Positions 7,647 to 11,386 of a stretch of DNA of 11,386 bases are shown piece after piece. A program made the position numbers and the translations under genes. The stretch is from Endomicrobium sp. (lineage in GTDB: Bacteria > Elusimicrobiota > Endomicrobiia > Endomicrobiales > Endomicrobiaceae). The notes under the pieces were generated by a model. It searched no databases and was not told the DNA's origin. It was given only the letters and a program-made list of their open reading frames with translations. How positions within the stretch are numbered: the first letter of the stretch is position 1; the number at the start of each line of letters is the position of its first letter. Where the stretch lies: the NCBI GenBank assembly GCA_031264895.1, contig JAISDI010000113.1, forward strand, positions 1 to 11,386, in the 5' to 3' direction.

Positions 7647-8789
7647 TTATTGTGTTATTAAAAAATCAGACCAATTATCTTTGTTTATGATGTTTACGCT
7701 TGCATTGCTGTAACTTGAAAGAAAATTTTTTGCTGGCTTTGACGTCTGCCTGTTAAATTTAAATTCGTAACCGTCGAATCTGCCGTCGTATTCTTCCACA
7801 TAGTCCACTTCTTCTCCGGAATACGTTCTGTAAAAATATTGGTTTACAAATTTGCCTGCCGACTGATTGCGTTTTCTTCTTTCGGTTATACAAAAATTTT
7901 CCCATAATGCGCCGCTGTCATTTCTTAAATTCAACGGGGAAAAAGATTGGATAAGCGCGTTTCTTATGCCTAAATCGTAAAAATAAATTTTTACGGATTT
8001 TGCTATTTCATTTCTTTTATTTCTGCTTAAAGCGTGGAGCTTAAAAATTACAAAACTCTTTTCAAGTAAATCTATATATTTTCTTACAGTCAAACGATTT
8101 AAGCCCAGCTTTTGCCCTATTTCCGTATAGGAAACCTCATTGCCGACCTGCAATGCTAAAAGCTGCAACAGTTCAAGAAGCTGATGCGGATTGTTTATGC
8201 TGTCGTACATTAAAATATCTTTATACAGATAGTTTACGGCAAGCGAGTTTAAAGTGGTTTGAGCTAAATCAGCAGGCATATCGAACACTGCCGGATACGC
8301 GCCCCACAGCATAATTTTTTCCAAGCTTGAAGACGCTTCCGCATACCCTTTTTCCCTCGAAATTTCTTCAACTGAAAAAGGATATAAAGTAAACGAGAGA
8401 GCCCTTCCCGTAAGCGGTTCTGAAAGTTTGTTTGCCAAATCAAAACTTGACGACCCCGTAGCAATAACCTGAACATGCGGGATATGGTCATGAATAATTT
8501 TGAGGGTTTTGCCTATATCTTTTACTGTTTGCGCTTCGTCAAGCACTATTAACTCTTTGTCGCCTATTGCTTTTTGTAAAGCTTTTGCGTCAGTTGTTTC
8601 AAAATTCAGTTTAACGGAAAGTTCTTCGCAATCAAAATACCGCGTTCTTTTTATTGAAGAGTATTTTTCAAGAACGTTTTTACTTAAAGTGGTTTTTCCA
8701 ACTTGCCTTGCCCCATAAATCAAAATGGTCTGCCCTTTAAAAAGCCATTTATCAATAAGTGTTTCCAAACTTCTTTTTATCATTATCAT
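7647..8789 (-). CDS. AAA-family ATPase with DUF4143 domain
   Basis: This 380-residue protein belongs to the widespread AAA_14 (PF13173) plus DUF4143 (PF13635) family, whose cellular role is largely unknown. Walker A is GARQVGKT (26-33), Walker B is IVLDEA (81-86), a sensor-1-like ATGSSSF lies at 110-116, and the arginine in TGRA (R129) is typical. YLYKDIL (188-194) opens the DUF4143 part. A winged-helix segment follows (SYTEIGQKLGLNRLTVRKYI, 220-239). The C-terminus has a nuclease-like PD-(D/E)XK pattern: EEVDYV (326-331) then YEFK (341-344). Two candidate starts exist, MIMI at codons 1 and 3. GGAG lies only 4 bases before the first and 10 before the second, so the start is uncertain by two codons. 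Upstream are operator-like dyads. It heads a likely two-gene unit with the methyltransferase. Length and motifs are intact. Confidence 0.92.
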   Translation of the reverse strand: MIMIKRSLETLIDKWLFKGQTILIYGARQVGKTTLSKNVLEKYSSIKRTRYFDCEELSVKLNFETTDAKALQKAIGDKELIVLDEAQTVKDIGKTLKIIHDHIPHVQVIATGSSSFDLANKLSEPLTGRALSFTLYPFSVEEISREKGYAEASSSLEKIMLWGAYPAVFDMPADLAQTTLNSLAVNYLYKDILMYDSINNPHQLLELLQLLALQVGNEVSYTEIGQKLGLNRLTVRKYIDLLEKSFVIFKLHALSRNKRNEIAKSVKIYFYDLGIRNALIQSFSPLNLRNDSGALWENFCITERRKRNQSAGKFVNQYFYRTYSGEEVDYVEEYDGRFDGYEFKFNRQTSKPAKNFLSSYSNASVNIINKDNWSDFLITQ

Positions 8790-8857
8790 TTTTCTCCATA
8801 AAAACGATATACGATTATCATTTTTTATATGAATTTTGATATTACAATATCATTTTT
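8784..8857 (-). promoter_or_regulatory. Candidate operator region of the DUF4143 ATPase gene with 32-bp periodic sites
   Basis: The decamer TATCATTTTT (plus strand) occurs at 8784, 8816 and 8848, exactly 32 bases apart. Two 16-bp dyad-like sites, 8805-8820 (imperfect) and 8837-8852 (perfect 7-bp arms, TGATATT-AC-AATATCA), have centres 32 bp apart, about three helical turns. The first decamer overlaps the ATPase start codons. The arrangement suggests cooperative binding of a regulator. The region is AT-rich, so part of the regularity could be chance. No strong -35/-10 pair could be assigned. Confidence 0.35.
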
Positions 8858-8961
8858 TGCCAGAATTGACAAGTCGCTGGCCTTGCGGACAGCATATTTG
8901 AAGGCAGCAATATAACGGTACAACGTGGATTCCCATATAGAGACATTTGGGACAGGGCAAC

Positions 8962-8983
8962 CATTCCCTAAATCTGTTACAGG
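8962..8983 (-). repeat. Decayed copy of the ATTCCCTG palindromic repeat
   Basis: These 22 bases match the reverse complement of 10406-10427 at 21 of 22 positions (CATTCCCT, then AATCTGTTACAGG, with one G-to-A change). The outer arm that would complete the hairpin is missing: after ACAGG the sequence turns into an hsdS-like end rather than GAATCC. Confidence 0.6.
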
Positions 8984-8999
8984 AAAAATTAGACTATAA
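8971..8999 (+). pseudogene. Relic of an hsdS 3' end (NL[L]TGKIRL-stop with one base lost)
   Basis: The plus strand reads AAT CTG, then TT ACA GGA AAA ATT AGA CTA TAA. Restoring a single C after CTG gives N-L-L-T-G-K-I-R-L-stop, the canonical HsdS C-terminus, and the same residues as codons 330-356 of the hsdS at the left of this window. Upstream of it the frame has stops (for example 8920-8922) and no further clear HsdS sequence. It is a very short match, so chance is possible, but TGKIRL followed by a stop is highly specific to HsdS. Confidence 0.4.
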
Positions 9000-9034
9000 G
9001 GAACACAGCCTTTCTAACTTGCCGCCTGCAAAGG

Positions 9035-10327
9035 CTAGAGTTTGGCGGAAAATTCTAAACGTAGGAAAGATGCGTCTTCTGCGTCTTTGCTGTAAAAATC
9101 GCCCGGGATAAAATATTCTCCTAAAACGTATGCGCTTATTTTGTTGGTGAAATTGTATGCGACTTTGCAGCGGATTAAATTTCCTCTGTTTAGACCGCTG
9201 CCAAAAATATCGTTTGGCTGCATGGCCGTGTTTGCATAGATAAAATCGTAAGTTGCGTTTATTGAGATTTTTTCATACGGTTTGAAAGTCGCTTCTAATC
9301 TTGCAAGCTGTAAATTTGTCCAATATCCTACTGCTGTTTCACGCGAGTACAGCATAACCAACAGTTCGGAAATCCACGGGTAACGCGAAAAAAGCGGGTT
9401 CCACGCTTCGACGGCTTTTGTGTCGGGGTCGTCGCCGGAAAGGTATATGTACCCTACGCTTAAAGGTTTGAAAATATTTAGAAGCGGCAAATCCGCGTAA
9501 ACGTATCCGCCGAAAGCGCGGCCAATTTCATCGTCATAATTTCCTATTTGCGCGGCAGCCTGCGCGCGAAAAGCTATTGTATTTAAATCGTATTTTAAAT
9601 ATGAGCCAAAAGTGTTAACCGATATGTCTTTCTGATGTTGTCTGGCGGGATTTTGTTCGGCTTTTTCAGTTTTCCAAATATAGTAAGGTTCTATGTAGAG
9701 CTTGTTTGTCAACTGCGACCTTGCATAAATCACGGCAGCAGACTCCTGAGAATCGTTGAGCTTTTTGTCCTGAGAATTCATAACCGGAAAATCGTCAATC
9801 TCGGGATTATATATTGTCATAAATTCTATATTTGTGCGCGGCATTACCGCATATCTGAACCTTGCGGCATTAAAATAATATGTTCTTGACCCGTCCAGAG
9901 GCGTACCGTCGCCTATTAAAAAACCTTCGCCGTATTCGCTCATCGGCAAATCCATTCTTCCGGCCTTTATATCCAAAACGCCGAAAAGTTTCGGGATATT
10001 TATAAACAGGCTGTCAATAAGAAATTCGCTTATATCATAACGCGCATCGGCGTTTGCGTTATATGTGTATGAACGGCTTTCCGTAGTAAGTTTTCCGTAA
10101 ACCGAAAAGATATTAAAAAAATCCGCCGAAACTCCGCCTGAAAATTTAAACCTAAAATATCCGTGCTCGTCGTTATAACTGCCCAAAGAGGAATTGTTAT
10201 TAAGAAATTCATACCGTATCCTTGCAAGCCCGTCAAACCCGAGTTTAATTTTACCGACCGCGTCCTGAGCAAAAACGTTTTGCGTTAAAAACAAAAATAC
10301 AGCTGCCGCGAATAAGATTTTTTTCAT
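9035..10327 (-). CDS. Alginate-export-like outer-membrane beta-barrel porin
   Basis: This 430-residue protein has a clear Sec signal peptide: MKK, a hydrophobic core, then QNVFA|QDA with cleavage expected after residue 20. The mature part alternates aromatic and polar residues in many strands (FDGLARIRYEF, GYFRFKFSGGV, FMTIYNPEI, KLYIEPYYIWKT, LRLEFSAKL at the end), typical of an outer-membrane barrel. The pattern LARIRYEF near the start and GRMDLPMSEYGEGFLIGDG (117-135) resembles the Alginate_exp family (PF13372); the substrate cannot be told. The last residue is Leu rather than the common terminal Phe. The ATG has an AGAGG ribosome-binding site 5 bases upstream. The heptamer repeat array begins 15 bp upstream of the start and supplies an AT-rich TATAAA-like element. 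No partner gene lies beside it, and no U-rich terminator was found downstream. Confidence 0.85.
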   Translation of the reverse strand: MKKILFAAAVFLFLTQNVFAQDAVGKIKLGFDGLARIRYEFLNNNSSLGSYNDEHGYFRFKFSGGVSADFFNIFSVYGKLTTESRSYTYNANADARYDISEFLIDSLFINIPKLFGVLDIKAGRMDLPMSEYGEGFLIGDGTPLDGSRTYYFNAARFRYAVMPRTNIEFMTIYNPEIDDFPVMNSQDKKLNDSQESAAVIYARSQLTNKLYIEPYYIWKTEKAEQNPARQHQKDISVNTFGSYLKYDLNTIAFRAQAAAQIGNYDDEIGRAFGGYVYADLPLLNIFKPLSVGYIYLSGDDPDTKAVEAWNPLFSRYPWISELLVMLYSRETAVGYWTNLQLARLEATFKPYEKISINATYDFIYANTAMQPNDIFGSGLNRGNLIRCKVAYNFTNKISAYVLGEYFIPGDFYSKDAEDASFLRLEFSAKL

Positions 10328-10342
10328 GATAACCTCTGTTTA

Positions 10343-10383
10343 TAATTAGTAATTAGTAATGAGTAGTTAGTAATTAACGGCAA
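10343..10383 (+). repeat. Heptamer tandem repeat array, (TAATTAG)x5 degenerate, plus CGGCAA tail
   Basis: Five contiguous 7-bp units are readable: TAATTAG, TAATTAG, TAATGAG, TAGTTAG, TAATTAA (10343-10377), followed by CGGCAA. The last two units plus the tail recur identically, in opposite orientation, at 6560-6579 next to the methyltransferase stop. The array sits directly upstream of the porin ribosome-binding site. Confidence 0.8.
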
Positions 10384-10399
10384 CAACAACGGCAAACAT

Positions 10400-10429
10400 G
10401 GATTCCCTGTAACAGATTCAGGGAATGAC
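10400..10429. repeat. Palindromic repeat, GTCATTCCC...GGGAATCC type (REP/MITE-like)
   Basis: ATTCCCTG (10402-10409) and CAGGGAAT (10419-10426) form an 8-bp perfect stem around a 9-base loop. The flanks give GGATTCCC...GGGAATGAC, a form of short palindromic repeat that is scattered in many bacterial genomes. A decayed copy lies at 8962-8983. It follows the DUF3781 stop by about 45 bases and could form an mRNA 3' hairpin, but no T-run follows, so it is not a classical terminator. Confidence 0.7.
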
Positions 10430-10474
10430 AACGGCACACGGGGTTATTAATTTTTTGAATAAAACAGACGATAT

Positions 10475-10735
10475 TTAAGCATTGCTTTTTATAGAATTTT
10501 CAAAATGAGCGGTGATTATGGTATAGCTGTGAGCATTAACGGTTATTTTGCAATCGTCTATGAACACATACCAATTCTTGCCTTTTCTGATTATGCGGCT
10601 GTCGGGATTTACAATTTTTTGCTTACACCAGCTTACAATATCGTCCGTATCCAGACAAAGATTGCTTTTTATTCGCTGCTTTCCTAATTCTGTCGTGTGG
10701 ATTTTATTTATATTTGAAATTAACTCTATTGCCAT
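10475..10735 (-). CDS. DUF3781 family protein
   Basis: This 86-residue protein matches the DUF3781 family (PF12636), small bacterial proteins of unknown function. The recognisable core is KIHTTELGKQRIKSNL (11-26), then LDTDDIVSWCKQKI (28-41), RKGKNWYVFIDDCKITVNAH (50-69) and SYTIITAH (70-77). It has no signal peptide or membrane segment and is predicted to be cytosolic. The ATG at 10735 has only a weak purine-rich upstream stretch (GAGAAAAAATT). It lies 88 bp downstream of the PDDEXK_9 gene on the same strand, with no terminator between, so joint transcription is possible but not shown. The fold and partner are unknown, and I cannot give a function. Confidence 0.85.
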   Translation of the reverse strand: MAIELISNINKIHTTELGKQRIKSNLCLDTDDIVSWCKQKIVNPDSRIIRKGKNWYVFIDDCKITVNAHSYTIITAHFENSIKSNA

Positions 10736-10823
10736 TTTTTAATTTTTTCTCTTTTTAAACGATATCTTGTGAATGTTGGGTTTAAAATAAGCGTTATAGC
10801 AAACAAACTAAAAACATAGATTT
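10736..10823. other. Short AT-rich spacer upstream of DUF3781
   Basis: These 88 bp hold no gene and no clear terminator for the upstream nuclease gene. The minus strand contains GCTATAACG and TTTTAAAC, weak -10-like strings without a matching -35. Confidence 0.3.
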
Positions 10824-11386
10824 TTATGCGTTTGTTGCGCTTTGGCTGGTAAGCGGCTTAAATTTGCATTTTACGTCTTTGCCGTTGAACGCTATTGCTA
10901 GCAGAATAACTTTTTTGTCCAAATACACTTCATAATATTTTTTGTCGTCTATTTGTTTCAATGCGCTTTCAAGCATTTCTTCAAGCTCTTTTTCCGTACT
11001 GTATTTTATTTCGGTTATAACCGCATAATCATTTTGCTTTAAAACTGCGTCTATTCTGCCTTTGTTTGTGCTTATTTCGCCTTGTATGTCAAAGCCCAGT
11101 GTTTTTAGCCATATCAAAAATATCGAATGATAATATTTTTCGCTTTCACTTATCAGCTGGTATGGTATGTGCGCAAGCAAAGTTTTTAAATTATTTTCCA
11201 GCCCATTTGCGTCCGATTCTTGAAATTTAGTTGACAGTTCTTGAAATAATTCCGGCATGGATTCCTGCGGGTATGCAGTGTAATTGCTTAACAGGCACTG
11301 TAAGAATGAATCTTTTACTTCTATATCCGGAAAACCAAGCGTATATTGAACGCCTTTTATGCTTGATACCTTATTCTTAATTGTCA
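10824..11386 (-). CDS. PDDEXK_9 (DUF1703) domain of an AAA-ATPase-like/nuclease-like protein, 5' end beyond the right edge
   Basis: The reading frame continues unbroken from the Met at 11258 to the window edge, so that Met is internal; 186 C-terminal residues are visible. The upstream part reads IKGVQYTLGFPDIEVKDSFL, typical of the junction between the N-terminal AAA-ATPase-like domain (PF09820) and the C-terminal PDDEXK_9 nuclease-like domain (PF08011). Counting from Met 11258, the nuclease core shows E61 in IQGE, D70 in KGRID, E83 and K85 in ITEIKYS, and a helix with ALKQI plus KKYYEVYL. All expected acidic and lysine residues are present, so the fold is likely intact. These proteins usually run to about 500-600 residues, leaving most of the gene outside. 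They are often multi-copy in host-associated bacteria; the biological role is not settled. Confidence 0.9.
   Translation of the reverse strand, partial: TIKNKVSSIKGVQYTLGFPDIEVKDSFLQCLLSNYTAYPQESMPELFQELSTKFQESDANGLENNLKTLLAHIPYQLISESEKYYHSIFLIWLKTLGFDIQGEISTNKGRIDAVLKQNDYAVITEIKYSTEKELEEMLESALKQIDDKKYYEVYLDKKVILLAIAFNGKDVKCKFKPLTSQSATNA

Larger units (their letters stand above)
8828..9013 (-). other. 62-codon open stretch without start codon, possible gene relic
   Basis: Between an in-frame stop at 9014-9016 and one at 8825-8827 the minus strand is open for 62 codons. The end reads like real protein: YRYIAAFKYAVRKASDLSIL, then AKNDIVISKFI, an amphipathic helical pattern. There is no ATG or GTG in frame and no ribosome-binding site. 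I do not recognise the family. It could be a remnant of a disrupted gene or a chance open frame; it overlaps the hsdS-like and palindrome relics on the other strand. Confidence 0.2.
10328..10474. other. Repeat-rich spacer upstream of the porin gene
   Basis: This 147-bp spacer is the leader of the porin gene and the 3' flank of the DUF3781 gene. It consists mainly of the heptamer array (10343-10383), an AACGGCA-containing linker that recurs three times (about 10376, 10389 and 10430), and the palindrome at 10400-10429. A TATAAA-like element on the minus strand at the porin-proximal end of the array may serve as a -10, but no -35 is convincing. Confidence 0.45.

Noticed and set aside
8500..8718. 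72-codon plus-strand open frame
   Set aside because: Antisense to the Walker A/B region of the DUF4143 ATPase.
9019..9050. Possible terminator after the porin gene (CCGCC and GGCGG arms)
   Set aside because: The stem is only 5 bp with a 17-base loop, overlaps the coding end, and has no T-run in the direction of porin transcription.
9635..9889. 84-codon plus-strand frame and the 10030-10272 minus-strand frame
   Set aside because: Both are other-frame shadows of the porin gene, which has a signal peptide and barrel pattern over its full length.
11256..11258. ATG at 11258 as the start of the PDDEXK_9 gene
   Set aside because: The frame continues to the right edge with family-typical sequence (IKGVQYTLGFPD), so this Met is internal.
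1..11386. CRISPR array, tRNA/rRNA genes, complete insertion sequence
   Set aside because: No regularly spaced long direct repeats with unique spacers, no cloverleaf-like segments, and no transposase-like protein were seen on either strand.

Overview
The window is AT-rich bacterial DNA of accessory character. It probably comes from a Gram-negative (diderm) host, because one gene encodes a signal-peptide-bearing outer-membrane beta-barrel protein. The mix of a type I restriction system, DUF4143 and PDDEXK_9-type ATPases, DUF3781 and short palindromic intergenic repeats resembles gut- or symbiont-associated lineages such as Elusimicrobiota, Spirochaetota or Bacteroidota. I cannot place it more precisely, and the taxonomic guess is weak.

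Left third (1-5385, + strand): a compact type I restriction-modification operon. It enters through the left edge as the 3' part of hsdS, continues 14 bp later into a full-length hsdR, and ends 5 bp later with a YgjP-like zinc metallopeptidase gene. hsdM is not visible and presumably lies upstream of the window. The HsdS protein is unusual: after its last conserved repeat it carries about 200 extra residues that look like a Panacea (DUF4065) type domain.

Middle (5420-8789, - strand, convergent with the restriction operon): transcription runs leftward from an AAA/DUF4143 ATPase into a class I SAM-dependent O-methyltransferase-like gene 16 bp later. After a 234-bp gap comes an AEC-family (auxin efflux carrier) permease. 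The ATPase start region has an odd 32-bp-periodic arrangement of operator-like sequences.

Right third (8790-11386, - strand): a scarred spacer with a short hsdS-like 3' relic and a decayed palindromic repeat, then an alginate-export-like outer-membrane porin. Next come a repeat-rich spacer, a small DUF3781 gene, and the C-terminal part of a PDDEXK_9 (DUF1703) ATPase-nuclease gene that runs off the right edge.

Two kinds of short repeat recur in the spacers. One is a heptamer array (unit TAATTAG) ending in a shared 20-mer, present near 6560 and 10343. The other is a GTCATTCCC...GGGAATCC-type palindrome, intact at 10400 and decayed at 8962. No tRNA, rRNA, CRISPR array or complete insertion sequence was seen. 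The most interesting candidate system is the restriction operon itself: an HsdS fused to an antitoxin-like domain, encoded with HsdR and a small metallopeptidase.
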